Translations under genes and position numbers: made by a program
Shown: one piece after another, positions 1-12,500 of the stretch
How positions within the stretch are numbered: position 1 is the first letter of the stretch
Layout of the letters: every line of letters starts with the position of its first letter
Notes under the pieces: model-generated
The model's database searches: none
What the model saw: the letters and a program-made list of their open reading frames with translations, nothing else
Told to the model about the DNA's origin: nothing
Assembly (NCBI GenBank): GCA_001687465.1
Contig: LVLI01000305.1
Span: 1 to 64,000 of the forward strand
Length of the DNA stretch: 64,000 nucleotides
Origin: Halocafeteria seosinensis
Taxonomy: Eukaryota; Sar; Bigyra; Bicosoecida
Direction of reading: 5' to 3'

Positions 1-410
1 CTTGGCGTAGAGAAGCTGCAACTGCGGAATTCGATAATGCAGTGAAGGAAGTTACTCAATCGTTGCTTGGAACAGATTATTTTCAGGATACTCAGGAATT
101 TCATGATTGCTTCCAGTGGCGGCTTCCATTGCGTTATGGCGGATTAGGCCTTACGCAAGTGTCAATGATATCCCTTCCAGTCTTTGTGGCATCGGTATGG
201 GAATCGGGAACGGGTTTTGAAGATGCTGAGCGCAGTTGGCTCGTTAAGGAACTTCGTGAACAGGATGTGAACATTTCAGAGGATGATTTGAAAGAAGCAG
301 CTCCTAGCCGTAAGCCGTTTCCAGAGGTAGAGCTGCATGCATTGGAACGTAGGCTAGCGACACTCATCACCACTAGTACAACCTTAGTAGGACTTCGCTT
401 CTCGGTACCC
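1..410 (+). mobile_element. Reverse-transcriptase-like fragment, left-truncated by the window
   Basis: An open frame enters from the left edge (codons from base 3) and runs to a stop at 497. The stretch with LPLRYGGLGL followed by PVFVASVW resembles the region just after the polymerase palm in reverse transcriptases of protist and algal retroelements, where a hydrophobic LP-x-GGLGL motif precedes an AxxAS-like segment. A preceding FDNAV...LLG segment also fits that region. Past about base 410 the frame loses any resemblance and overlaps the end of PEX1 on the other strand, so the element is probably decayed there. No terminal repeat, poly-A tail or catalytic YxDD box is visible in the window. 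Assignment rests on recalled family patterns; the element class is unknown. Confidence 0.45.
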
Positions 411-451
411 ATTAAATCCGTTCTGTATGTGATTGTTGGCTGTACGAACTG

Positions 452-3400
452 TTACTCCAAGGCAACTCGTGTCCGTTTTGGCTGGCTGCTTCGGTAGCTT
501 CCCGCACGTGTCAGATTAGAATAACCAATGTCCTTGATAGCCTTTGTAGCATGTGCCGTGGTAACATGCATATTGGAAACTGCACACCCCTTAGCACTGT
601 AGGACGCGTATATTACGGCTGTTGTGACTAAGCTTTGTACATCTGCGTAAGTCTCACATGACTGGGTGGCAAAATCTTGCAAGATTTTTTGTGCCTCTTC
701 CTCAATATGGGCAGTTTCAAGCAAGTTCCACAGGAGCATCAGTTTTTCTGCCGACGACGGCGCTGGACAAAGGATATGCTGGTCGATTCTTCCCGCTCGG
801 AGCAACGCTCTATCTATTAAATCGAGCCTCGATGTTGTTGCCAGTACAAATACTCCAGTAAAAGGACTAGCCGCAGTCTTTTTGCTACTTTCCGATCTGT
901 GAGGCACGCTCTCCTCAGCAAGCCTAGACACAGCGTCACCATTTCCATCATCAATGTTTGTGTTAGTATCGAACCCGTCAAGCATGGTCAATAGCTGATT
1001 TACAATCCGGTCATTCACTCCTGTAGTTTGTTGGGATCCTCGCGGAGTCGCGATAGAATCGAACTCATCAAAAAGAAGTATACAGGGCGCAAGTTGAGCT
1101 GCTTCCCTAAAGATACGTCTTACGTTCTCCTCACTAGCACCAATGTATTTGCTGAGAAGTTCGGGGCCCTTCAGCTTTCTGATGTTGACATTAGCAACTT
1201 TTGCCAGAGCTTCAGCTATCTGAAAGAGAGCGTGCAAGTTTTAACAAGCTCTCATGCACGGATATTGCAGACAACTTACTTTAGTCTTTCCACAACCGGG
1301 TGGGCCGTAAAGAAGAAGCCCACCCGACAGCTTGCTTGAGCTCATCGAATACAAGCCACGCCATCTAAGGGGTAGGATAACCTGTTCGAGCAACTTCTTC
1401 TTAACATTCTCCATCCCAATTACTCCGTACTCGCACCACCGCTGTTCCATAGAGGTATTTGGTGAACTATCCTCGATTCCTTCGCCGTCACCGTGTGACA
1501 CGGTCACAGCGTTTATGTTGCGATTCTCCCTAATGAGTCTACGAACGGATAGTCTGAATGCTTTCGCGCTGGAGGTCAACTGGGCTTTCCTGACGTTTGC
1601 CCAGGGGATGTTGACACTGCCGCTGTAGTTGTACCGACGTAAACTATCAAGGATTATTCTTGAGCACATGCTCGCATTGACCGACGAGACCAAATTCCAT
1701 TCACGTCGATGTCTAAGACTTTCTTCTGCAACAGAGAAGCGTAATTCTGGTAGAGAATATGAAGGGAAAGCCTCGATGGCCGTTGCTGAAACTAGAAAAA
1801 CCTTATTGGAGGAGCATAGCGTGAGTAAAGCTTTCAGGATGTGGCTCAGGAGCAGTTCATGCTGGGCAGCATTCTCCATATTACGGATCCGGGGAACGAT
1901 ACAATGAAGATTATCGATAAAAAGAAGAGAGCACCCAAATTCACCACGCACAAGTTCTGCGTAAATTTCCGTGAGTATCTCATAGGCTTTACCAAACTCA
2001 AGGGACGCCAGTTCTTTCCCATCAATAACATAACATGAATGCACAAAGGGGATTTCAAGCATGCAGCGTCTGAGCAAGCACGCCAAGAGCGTTGTTTTCC
2101 CTGTTCCCGAACTACCGCTGACACACAATGAGCACCCTCGTCCGGACGCAAGGAGAGAGTTACGAAATATCTTGACAACGATTTCTGGATACCGTGCTCG
2201 AAACACAATTCCAAGCGGAAGCTCGTATGGCGTCACAGCTTCAGCATTAAATTGGACAGTAGAGTTTCCGGGAAGTTGTTCCCATGGTCCCTCCCACACA
2301 TGAGAGCGAGTTCGCTTCAGAATATTCGCATCTCCAAACGGCCATTCATTCCAATAAATCAATGCAGTATGCTTGAGCGAATCTTCGAGAAGATCTATCG
2401 CGAAATGATCGCCAAAGGAAACCCGCGCTTCTTGTCCAAGGACTATAGGGGAACAACCACCGTCATTGCAAACAACAAAATCTGCAAAACAGTTCGAGAG
2501 AAGAATTCGCACGATACTGCCAGGCCAGCAGAGGAGTTGTCGACTATCACGACTCTCACTCAAGCACGTCCGTATTACTGCGTGCGCTTCTTTCAGGCTA
2601 TTTCCACTCCCAATGTAATTCTTGCGTTCGTCGCCTCCACCTAGAGAGCAGCGTAGTCGCGCTGCCACACTACCCCCTATTAAGTACCGAACAGGGCGCA
2701 GCTTCAGCGTATCGCTAGGTGCATGGCCGTTACTATTTAATAATTCGGTATTACGCACAGACCAAACGGTCAGTCGAACGTACGGCTCGCGACTCTTGAA
2801 GCCAAAGAACAAGACGAGACGCATCAGGCAGGCCGACGTGGGTAAGAGAGTTCCGTGACCCACATACTTGGAAGAAATCAGTGTACAGGGAATTGTCGAT
2901 CTGGAAAGTCGTGTTGGGTGACTTTGCCCTACCCACATGGTCATTGACGTTAAATCAATTGCTGCTATCCCGTATCTCTGATCCAATGCACCAGTAGCGT
3001 TCCGGAAAAAAGCTGAGTAGTCCTCAGGGTTGACGAGAATGCAATCAACAAAACGACTATGACCAAGGATTGCACTAGTTTCGATATTCGTCAGTTGAGA
3101 CCGGTCGAGAATAGCCTCAAAAGCGTTCTGAAACTCTCGAAGAGCGCGATCTTGATATTGTATTGTCTCATAAACCGCTTCTTCATGTTTCTGAAAACTT
3201 TTAGGGCATGCATTGACTGCAGAACTCCTAAGAGGAAGTATCCACGGAGGAGCAAACGTGCGCATTCCAATGTTCATGATACGCATTGCGTTATCATTCT
3301 CCCACCCATCGTTCTGTCTCTGCTCCCTCGAGCCATCCTCTAAATCTATCTCAAGTTCGCTATCTCTCACAAACCTAAATATCACATTCCGACTCTCGAG

Positions 3401-4222
3401 AGCTTTGTAAGTTGCCCCTCGCGGAGTTTGCACCTCTTTGATGTACAGGTCAACGTACTGATTCTCTTCCGACAAACCCAAATCAAGACATATAGTATCA
3501 CCTACTCTTGCATGTGAAATTCTCCTAAGAAACAGTTGGCAAACGGTTTCCTGCGATGCATGCAAACTTGCATACACCTCAACATTTGCAACAGTCGCTA
3601 CGATGCGTGAAGCCACAGGACAGTTCTGATCGCTCCAAATCCAGATAGTGGCCGACAGAGTAGTAAGTTCATGAAACTCCTTCACTTCTCCGCATGTGTA
3701 GTTCTTGAAAGTATAGTTGCTTAGTGCCGTCTGGTAGAGTGAAGAAGAAATTTCTACTTCCTCTCTGAGGTTAGCAAACGATTATCAAGCAGTCCAGTTG
3801 CGACGAGCAGAGGAGGCACTGCGAAACATACCTATTGTGTACGAGACCATTCCATGTTGCCGTAACTTCTGGCGCGGTGACATTCTCTGGGTCTGTTGTT
3901 GCAAACGCGGTAGGAACGGTGGTGCGATTGCCTGTCTCCAGCTCCAGGGACAGAGTGACAGGAAATAGCTGCGTGGAGGACGGTGTTGTCTGCATCTACG
4001 TGCCCGGAGAGCTTATATACCAGTGGACCTTACCTTTCCACTGACATTCCACCGCCCTTGGACAACTTGTTCCGCCAACGACTGTGGAATGCGAACGAAG
4101 GATCCAATAGCCGTGCCATCTTCGTGCTCTTGAGAGGCCTTGTGATCGGCCTTGACCAAAACCCGGCACAACTTTCGAGCCAGAGGTTTTGTTGTCCTGA
4201 AGATCTCCGCGTTTTCGTACAT
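452..4222 (-). CDS. PEX1: Peroxisomal biogenesis AAA ATPase PEX1
   Basis: Four exons: 4222-4034, 3989-3832, 3764-1280, 1219-452, giving 1199 residues (human PEX1 is 1283). PEX1 with PEX6 forms the AAA motor that pulls the import receptor PEX5 back out of the peroxisomal membrane. The N-terminus has the PEX1-type segment SFVRIPQSLAEQV followed by an ATWNG segment. A first AAA cassette has Walker A GSSGTGKT and a Walker B-like LLFIDN. The second has GPPGCGKT (split by the last intron just after it), the PEX1 signature KGPELLSKYIGASE, Walker B ILLFDEFDSIA and ATTSRLDLID. The first Met at 4222 follows an open frame that begins at a TAG, so an extra upstream exon is possible. Family certain, first exon less so. 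Confidence 0.93.
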
Positions 4223-5145
4223 ACCTCCAAAATATGTCGGGAACGAGCCATTCTCCTAGATCCAGTATCCCATCTGTCATCGTCTCAAATAATCTCTCCG
4301 AAAGTCTCTCCAGGCTGATTCTCTGCTCAACTGTGAAGGTGAACGAGCAAGTAACAAATTGGGCGGCCCAATTTGGGCCCAAATTTGACGTGTTGACATA
4401 GCATTGGTATTATCAATTTCAGTTAAGTATAATAAGGGTCATATATACATATGTATATGTTTGATGGCGGTTAATGTGCCGTGGATATATAAGGAAGGCG
4501 GAAGTACATTTCCATTTGCTTGATGTTGCAAATAATGGTGGCAGCCTTGGACGCATCTTTGCAAATTGCTGATCCTGTAATGTGAAGAAGTTCTTATGAT
4601 ACCGACATGGTGTTGCACACACAGACCAAGGTGTGACGACCTCGACGACGAGGTCACACATATCAGAATGATGATGAAGCTACAGCTTCCCGGATACCCA
4701 GAGAATTCGCCCAGGAAGTTCTTGTGTATACTCTCAAGAAGGCAGGTTGGAATTGCTTCCTGTCTGCGTAATTGTGTGTGTGTGTGTGTGTGTGGATAGC
4801 TTGAACTTTCCCATCAATAGTAATGCCGCCTTATTTAGTATATTGATCATCTCTAACTCATTAGATCCCTCAGATGCTGCTCTAAAGTTGAGTCTCGAGG
4901 CTTACTAATGGACCATATCATAGTCACCATACGTTACGGTGTGGGACACCGTGTGGGACCGGGGGTCGGCGTCGGTTGAAGTGTAGCAGGCTTGGCAGAT
5001 GGTCTGTATTAGACACCCCGCGCACAACTGTGTTGCCCAGTGCTATACCACAGTTATTCGATTGTGAGGGGAAGGGGTTAGAATTTCCTTCGTAGTGCTA
5101 CTGACCATATTTTTAACGTGTCATCCTCTGTAGACGTGTACAGCC
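4223..5145. other. Intergenic, head-to-head PEX1 / kinesin promoter region
   Basis: About 920 bases between divergent starts, with no supported gene. It holds a TG dinucleotide run, a 16-base palindrome of alternating purine and pyrimidine near 4442-4457 and several short open frames without coding character. The PEX1 5' leader probably lies at its left end. Confidence 0.6.
4773..4794. repeat. (TG)11 microsatellite
   Basis: Eleven uninterrupted TG units, 350 bases upstream of the kinesin start. Probably only a polymorphic simple repeat. Confidence 0.95.
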
Positions 5146-8029
5146 ATGTCCGAAGGTGAAGGAGCCATCAAAGACAAGGCCGTTAAGGAGGTATGTATGC
5201 ACAGCACTCGCTCTTTCCTAGAAAGAAGCATGTATATGGAAATACGGAGACAGAATTGGGAGACTGCCCTGGCTTGGCGTTCTCTTTCTCCGTAAATTGT
5301 GTAATGCATGAGTGGTAACTCGTTTGGTTCTCCTTTGGATTCAAATTGCAGGCTGCTGCCGATATTGCGGCAAAGCGAAGGTACTTATCGATGTTTCGCA
5401 AATACGGTTGGAAGGAAACTTACCCACACATATGCTCTTCCTTTAAATACGTGTCATTTGCAGCGAATGCGTCAAGGTCTACGTTCGATGTCGTCCAATT
5501 TTCGGCAAAGAAATTACCGAAGGAAGAGAAGTGTATGTTGTCACACAAATACCAGCTGCGTATCGTAGTGGGCTGAAGTAGTGATGCAACCGTGCAGGGT
5601 GGTTGAGACTAGTGAGGACATTGGTGAGATAAAAATATGGAACCCAAAAGCAGATGAATCCGAACCTCCCAAACATTTCACCTTCGACGGTGTGTTTGGA
5701 ATGGAGTACGTCATTCTCGGATGCTTACACCACGGAACATTGAAGAGAGTTCTTATCGCTTCTTCTATGTTTACAGATCTAAACAGGAGCAAGTCTACAA
5801 TTCTTGTGCCTATCCGATAGTGGGTACGTTCATGAAAGTGAGGTAAACTGGCGTTGCTGATCTCAGACCTGGCTTCTCTTTGCTTTCGGCAGACTCCGTG
5901 CTGAAGGGCTTCAACGGCACTATATTTTGCTATGGTCAAACGGGAGCTGGTAAAACGCACACAATGGAGGGATTGAGTGACCCTCCAGAAGAAAATGGAA
6001 TCATGCCGAGAAGTTTCAACGACATCTTCAACCGGATCAACAGTATTGAAGATCCTGATAGTCAAGTATGTGCCTTACCGCATTCCCCTATCCAATCTTG
6101 AAATCAGAATTGTGTGGTTCGCAGTTTCTCGTCCGGACTTCGTACATGGAAATTTACAACGAAGATATTCGTGATCTGCTTGCCCAGGACCCGAAAAACA
6201 AGAAAGAATTGAAACAAAGTGTCGACAAAGGCGTATATGTGAAAGACTTGACTTCATTCGTTGTGAAATCGGCTGAAGATATGCAAACGGTACTTCAAGC
6301 AGGCAAAAAGAACAGGAGTACTGGTGCTACTCTAATGAATCAATACTCATCCAGGAGTCATAGTATATTTAGCATAACAGTAGAGACGTCAGAGAAGGGA
6401 GCCGACGGCAAGTCTCATATCCGCGTGGGAAAACTCAACATGGTGGATTTGGCCGGAAGCGAAAGACAAAGTAAGACTGGGGCTACTGGCCAGCGTTTAA
6501 AGGAAGCGACAAAAATTAATTTATCGTTGTCGGCTCTGGGGAATGTAATAAAGGCTCTCGTAGATGGAAAGAGCACTCACATACCATATCGTGACTCCAA
6601 ACTCACGCGATTATTGGAAGATTCCCTTGGGGGTAACACGAAAACTGTTATGGTAGCCAATTGCGGGCCGGCGGATTACAATTACGAAGAAACTCTGTCG
6701 ACTCTTCGTTATGCTGACAGGGCCAAACAGATCAAGAACAAACCGAAGATTAATGAGGATCCGAAAGACGCAATGCTGCGGGAATTCCAGGAAGAGATTC
6801 AACGTCTTAAGGAGGAATTAAAGAAAAAAGAAGAAGAAGCCCAACAGACTCAAAGGGTGACAATAGATGGCAAGGAAGTAGATATACCAGTTGCAGCTGA
6901 GCCAGACACAGTCCAAGAGTACGTTCAACAAGAAGGTATTTCTGAAGAGAAAATGAAAGAACTTCAGGAGCAAGCGGAAAAAGAGAGGGAAGAACTCCGA
7001 AAACAAGCAGAGGAAGAAAAAGAACAGCTACTGAGTGAACAAGCCAAAACTGACGAAGAAAGGAAAAGGCTACAGGAAGAACTACAACGTAAAGAAGAGG
7101 ATCATAATGCTGCAGAGCAACAGCGAGAAGAACTGTCGAAGCAGTTGTCTCAAATGCAGGAAAAGCTACTTAGGGGTGGGGAAATTATGGATGAAGCGGC
7201 TAAGCAACAAGAAGAGCTAAAACGTGCTCAGGTGGAACTGGATGAAAGAAAACGTCAAGAAGCTGCACTCGCTCGAGAGCTTGAGGAGAAGAATTTGATG
7301 ATTGAAGATCAATACAATAGCATGGCGGAAGAAGTTGAGGCAAAGACAAAGAAGCTGAAGAAAATATGGTCTAAGTATCAGTCTGCTCGAACAGAAATTA
7401 AGGATTTAAAGTCGGAATTCCAGAAGGAGCGCGAGGATATGCTTGATGTGATCCGTGAGATGAACAAGCAGTTGAAGCTTAAGCAAGCAATTTTAGACTC
7501 ATTTGTCCCCCCTCAAGAAGTTGAAAAAGTAAGTATAGGACGTGTGATGTACTTCTTAGCAATGTGACCTTATTGCGCTGCTGAATCACAGTTGGAGTCG
7601 CGTGCAACATGGGACGAAGAAACTGATGAGTGGCACATATCCAACATAGAGCTTGCTGGCAATCGGATCAGGCCCGAGCGGCCGGTGGCTACAGAGGGAT
7701 CAAAATATCCTGAATCAGAGTATAGTCGTAATCGTCGAAAGTACGATGAAAGCTCGCGATACAAGCAGGAGAATCTAACCCATTTGGATTTGGACTTACC
7801 GGAAAGGACCACCGAAGATTATGCAGGTGCTGATGCACACGACCGGATTGCCTTAATGGGAGAGGAAGAGGAGGAAGAAGCTCTCAAGGACCCCTACTTA
7901 CGATACAATGACGACGAACCAGGTCAGGGTAGAGAGGAGAAACGCAAGAAGTCAAAGAAAGCAAAGAAGAAAAAGAGCCCACGAGAGGACGAAGAGGTTT
8001 ATCCACAGGCCAGGGGCTTAGTAAGATAA
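5146..8029 (+). CDS. Kinesin-2 (KIF3 / FLA10 family) heavy chain
   Basis: Eight exons: 5146-5190, 5352-5380, 5464-5532, 5598-5705, 5777-5823, 5893-6065, 6125-7528, 7592-8029, giving 770 residues. Kinesin-2 drives anterograde intraflagellar transport. The motor shows P-loop GQTGAGKT (residues 114-121), switch I SSRSH, switch II DLAGSE, and the neck typical of the family, [18 protein letters not shown] charged coiled coil follows. The tail carries the kinesin-2 element FVPPQEVEK...[10 protein letters not shown], and the end YPQARGLV matches the KIF3B-type C-terminus. It is probably the B-like chain of a heterotrimer. Four short exons encode the start of the motor. The gene runs tail to tail with the U2B'' gene, 93 bases apart. 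Family call is firm. Confidence 0.96.
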
Positions 8030-8122
8030 GCACTGCAAACCGATGAGAAAACAACCTCACGCACGTGTAAAGCTTTAGATCCCACGCTAAGTGAAAAACG
8101 AAATATACACAGCTGTATCCTA

Positions 8123-8897
8123 TTACTTCTTTGCATATGAGAGCTGCAAGTTCTGAGTCGGAGAGAGCTTGTAGTTGTGCAGTCCCTGAAGCGCCGGTAA
8201 AGCGTTAGCGATGCTATCAAATTCAATGAACGCCACGCCTTTACCAGGTACCATTCGAACCTCCTGGAAGCCATGGTATTGACCAAATAATGCGCTAAGC
8301 ATGTCTGAAGTGATTTCGCTGGGCAGATTTTGCGCAAACAGGATCTTGTTGGGGGGGATGTGTTGAGGCTGTGGTGGTGCTGGGATCATCACGGGTTCAG
8401 CACTACCATCAGTCGACACTGCAGCTCGCTTTTCCGCTTCTTCTTGTGTTTCTGCTTTTCTCTTTGCTGGAGGGACATACGTCCCATCTTTCTTTGCTAC
8501 TGCATCTGATTTCTTCTTTGCGAAGTGGATCCTCTGCATGATTCCAGTGCTTAAAATTAAACTCACTGTTACAAAATTCCCAAAAGAAACGTACCATGGG
8601 TTTATCATAAAAAGGGAAACCTTGCATTTGCCTTAGAGCATTCGTAGCCGATGCAACATCCTCGAATACCACCCAGGCTTGCCCTTTCATACGCAGCGTC
8701 CGACTACAAACAATATCCAGGATATGGCCAAACTGAGAGAAGACGGCATACAAAGACTTCTTCATTTGGGCCTTCTTTATTTTCTCATTTAAGTTATTAA
8801 TATATATCGTATGATTCGGCGGCACATCACTTGTTATCATCTGCGTAGGGGGTTGATAGCCTGAAGTGTCATGCTGCTTGTCTTGCTCGGTTGCCAT
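8123..8897 (-). CDS. SNRPB2: U2B''/U1A-type snRNP protein with two RRMs
   Basis: Two exons, 8897-8595 and 8533-8123, 237 residues, the normal size for U1A and U2B''. These proteins bind stem loops of U1 or U2 snRNA; many protists carry one protein for both. The first RRM starts [15 protein letters not shown], the characteristic RNP2 of this family, with RNP1 [12 protein letters not shown]. Exon 1 ends inside YDKPM and exon 2 resumes with [10 protein letters not shown], exactly as in the animal proteins. A basic, proline-rich linker leads to a second RRM beginning [12 protein letters not shown] with RNP1 GKGVAFIEF. The intron is 61 bases with a TGCAG acceptor. Its start lies 613 bases from the BRR2 start on the opposite strand. 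U1A versus U2B'' cannot be settled from sequence alone. Confidence 0.94.
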
Positions 8898-9510
8898 TGT
8901 GTACGTCGTCTAAGGATATATAACAAGCGGTTCAAAGGATCCAAAAACTAAGCCTGAGGTCGTATACCTGCATTGATTTCAAACACCGCGGCCATTACGT
9001 GCCGCAACCTGTTGCTAGAGTCGCCAGAGGCTCTCGGCCTCCAAGCGTAGCAAAGCGTAGCACAACAGGGAAATCTTTTGTTTGCCGTGCAAGAAGTGCC
9101 CTAGCTGACAGACGCCCCAGTATGTCCCCTCAGGGTTGACCCACATGTTTTTTGTGGAAGTACTCCCAGGGAGTTGTGAGAAAAGATTGACACCTCTGAC
9201 GAACTCGACTGCATTTGCGTAGAGTCATAGAAGGCCTGTTCTCCTTTCACCCGTGGATGTGTAACATATACAATTTGCGTTGATTCACTCTTTCACGTGC
9301 AACCGTGTACGTGAATTTGTAGGACTGGATTGGTACGCTGCGAGAGCGGCCATAATTGGTCCTGAGTCCTCGAACTGCAGGGACACGTCCAGGGTGTATA
9401 AGCACTATCTAAGGTGTGTTTTTGTTCAGTCGACCGTCGTCTGATTATACGGTTTGTGCTTCTTTGAGATATCTAGTTCGTTTTAGTGAGTGGGGGAACA
9501 GCGACTAAAA
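8898..9510. promoter_or_regulatory. Shared promoter region of U2B'' and BRR2
   Basis: 613 bases between two divergent splicing-factor genes. No gene is supported. A TATAAG at 9397-9402 lies about 110 bases before the BRR2 ATG and could be a TATA element. A near-tandem AAGCGTAGCA repeat occurs near 9045-9065. Function inferred from position only. Confidence 0.4.
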
Positions 9511-12500
9511 ATGACTGACGAAATCCTGAGGAATCGGCAGTACGAGTATGGGCAGGTAAGTCTTGGAAGCTTCTGGCGGCCATTAGTTCTCGAGTCATTT
9601 GTTCTCTCTTTGCTGCAGAATGCGAACTTGGTTCTCCAAGCAGAACGAGACAGTTCTCGTCTTCGCGAGCCTACAGGGGAACCAGAGTCTTTGCGAGACA
9701 AACCGATGGGGAAGATGGGGGATAAGGTTGCAAAGGAAAAGCCACAAGAGTTGGAGCAAAAGAAGAAACGCCCGAAGAAAAAGTACGTGTAATGTTCTCC
9801 TATTCGTGTGAATGGCAAATTGTATTTTGTCGAATTGTGCTATTCAACAGACGGCAACGTGAAGAAGTGGAGCAGGATAATTCGCGCAGGAAAGGGAAGA
9901 GAACTGGAGGAGTCTTGTTTTCTGATGATTCTACCAATCCATTAACCAGTGAAGGGACCAGTGGAGTCGATACCAACTTCTACCAGCCAAAGACGGAAGA
10001 AACAAGAAGTGTTTACGAGAGATTGCTTAGTTTCATTCAAAAATACCTCGGTGATCTTCCCCATGACTATTTAGCTGGAGCAGCTGATGACATCTTGGGC
10101 TCTCTCAAATCAGATAATCTGAGCGATAAGGAGCGACAAAAAGAGGTAGAGTCTGTATTGAGCTCCAAAGTTGGATCGGACGAGTTCAACAAGGTATGCG
10201 GCATGTTAGTGTCGGTTGTATCTTATCATCGGTACTTACCGCAATTACAAATTGAATGCAGCTGGTAAACATGGGAAAGAGTATCACCGACTTCACTGTT
10301 AGCGATACGTCGAAGCAAGAGGCTAGCGACGAAGAGGGTGTAGACGATGAAATGGGAGTTGCTGTAGTCTTTGATGAAGAAAGTGAAGAAGAGGAGAGTG
10401 AACTCGATGAAATACCGGAGGGCGAATCAGATGAGGAGGATGAAGGTGAGGAAGCAACAACAGGAACCGGACTTGCTGCTGGTGACGATGAGGAAGAAGA
10501 AGAAACGGAGGAAGGGGAGGATCATGGGATATCACCGGCTGAAATTGATGCCCAATGGCTGCAACGTCAGTTGAATGAATATTACAAAGATAGCATGGTG
10601 ACCTCTCAACTCAGTAAGGATATCATTCAAATATTACAGCAGCGAACCGAACCGAGGAGTGTGGAAAATAGCCTTGTGAGTCTTCTTGGGACTGATAAGT
10701 TTGAACTGATCCGTCTATTGGTGAAGAATAGGGCAACGGTGATGTATGTAACCCGGCTGAAACAAGCGCAAACGGAGCAGGAACAGCAAGAAATAGAAGG
10801 GGAGATGCTTAACGATGAAGAAGGAGCTGACATTCTTTCGAAGATCAAACAAAAGCAGTCCGCCGAAAATTGGGCTGCAGACCGAACTGGTAAGATTACG
10901 TCGCTAGTCAAGGAAGAAGCACGCAAATTAGGGAAATCACGAGGTGCCGTCGCTCATCAAGAAGACGAGGAGAATGATGACGTGGTGATGAATGGCACAG
11001 CTAAGAAGGAACTGCGGCCCCAAAGGACGGTAGATCTCGAATCACTATCGTTTTCCAAAGGAGGTCATTTAATGTCCAACAACACATGTGAATTGCCCAA
11101 AAATAGTTGGCGGGCACAGAAAAAAGGATACGAGGAAGTCCATGTGCCCGCAAAGGATCCAACTCCATTTGCTGAGGGGGAACAACAGATAGCGATTAAA
11201 GATTTGCCGGAATGGGCTCAGCCTGCGTTTAGCGGAATGCAAAAGCTTAATCGCGTTCAGTCCAAGATCTGTAAGTCGGCTCTTGAGAGTTCAGAAAATT
11301 TGCTGCTATGTGCCCCGACGGGGGCGGGAAAGACAAACGTGGCTATTCTTTCCATGCTGAGGACACTGCAAAATTACCAGCGAAGTGATGGGACTTTCGA
11401 TTTAACAAAATTTAAAATCGTGTACATAGCTCCGATGAAAGCGCTTGTTCAAGAGTTGGTACAAAACTTTTCCGCCCGTCTAACTGAACACTATGGGTTG
11501 AATGTACGTGAACTCTCAGGTGATGTGTCACTGACGAAAGCTGAAATTGCTGACACCCATATCATAGTCACAACCCCCGAAAAGTGGGATATTATTACCC
11601 GCAAGGCTGGCGATCGCACTTACACCCAACTCGTTCGACTAATGATATTCGATGAGATACATTTGCTCCATGATGAACGTGGAGCTGTGCTGGAAAATCT
11701 TGTAGCACGCACGCTCCGACATGTTGAGAGTACTCAAGAGCTGATCCGCATGGTCGGTCTATCTGCTACTCTACCTAACTACTGGGATGTTGCCGCTTTT
11801 CTTCGTGTAAGACCGTCCTCAGGACTATACTTTTTCGATAACAGCTTCCGCCCGTGTCCTCTAATGCAACAGTACATTGGTGTAACTGAGAAAAAGCCTA
11901 TGAAACGCCTAGCTCTAATGAACGATATTTGCTACGAGAAGGTGTTGGAAGCTGCTGGTAAAACTCAAATGTTGATATTTGTACACAGCCGTAAAGAGAC
12001 GGCCAAAACCGCAAAGTTTTTGCGAGATAAAGCGGTCGAACAGGATCAACTGGCTATGTTCGTCGGAGAGGATACTGCCACTAGGAAGATTTTGCAGGAA
12101 CAAGCCGAACAATATGTCCACAATGGAGACCTGAAAGACATGCTGCCGAATGGGTTTGCAATCCATCACGCCGGTATGCATAGGGAAGACCGCACTTTGG
12201 TGGAAGATCTGTTTGCGGAGAAGCACATTCAAGTGCTGGTATCAACGGCCACCCTAGCATGGGGCGTTAACTTGCCCGCCCATACAGTTATCATTAAAGG
12301 AACCCAAGTCTACAGTCCTGAACGCGGCTGTTGGACAGAGCTGTCCCAGCTAGATGTCCAACAAATGCTTGGGCGTGCCGGACGTCCACAGTACGACACG
12401 TTTGGTGAAGGTATCATTTTGACCAGTCACAGCGAACTTCAGTACTATCTATCTTTGATGAATGAGCAACTTCCAATAGAGAGTCAGATGATGAAACGCC

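Noticed and set aside
452-861. Plus-strand frames over the PEX1 3' end
   Set aside because: They are mirror frames of the conserved AAA domain; the minus strand carries all motifs.
2252-2644. 130-codon plus-strand frame
   Set aside because: Antisense to the PEX1 D1 region, without domain or codon logic.
3996-4382. 128-codon minus-strand frame covering PEX1 exon 1
   Set aside because: Another frame of the same exon; the frame giving SFVRIPQSLAEQV joins to the PEX1 core.
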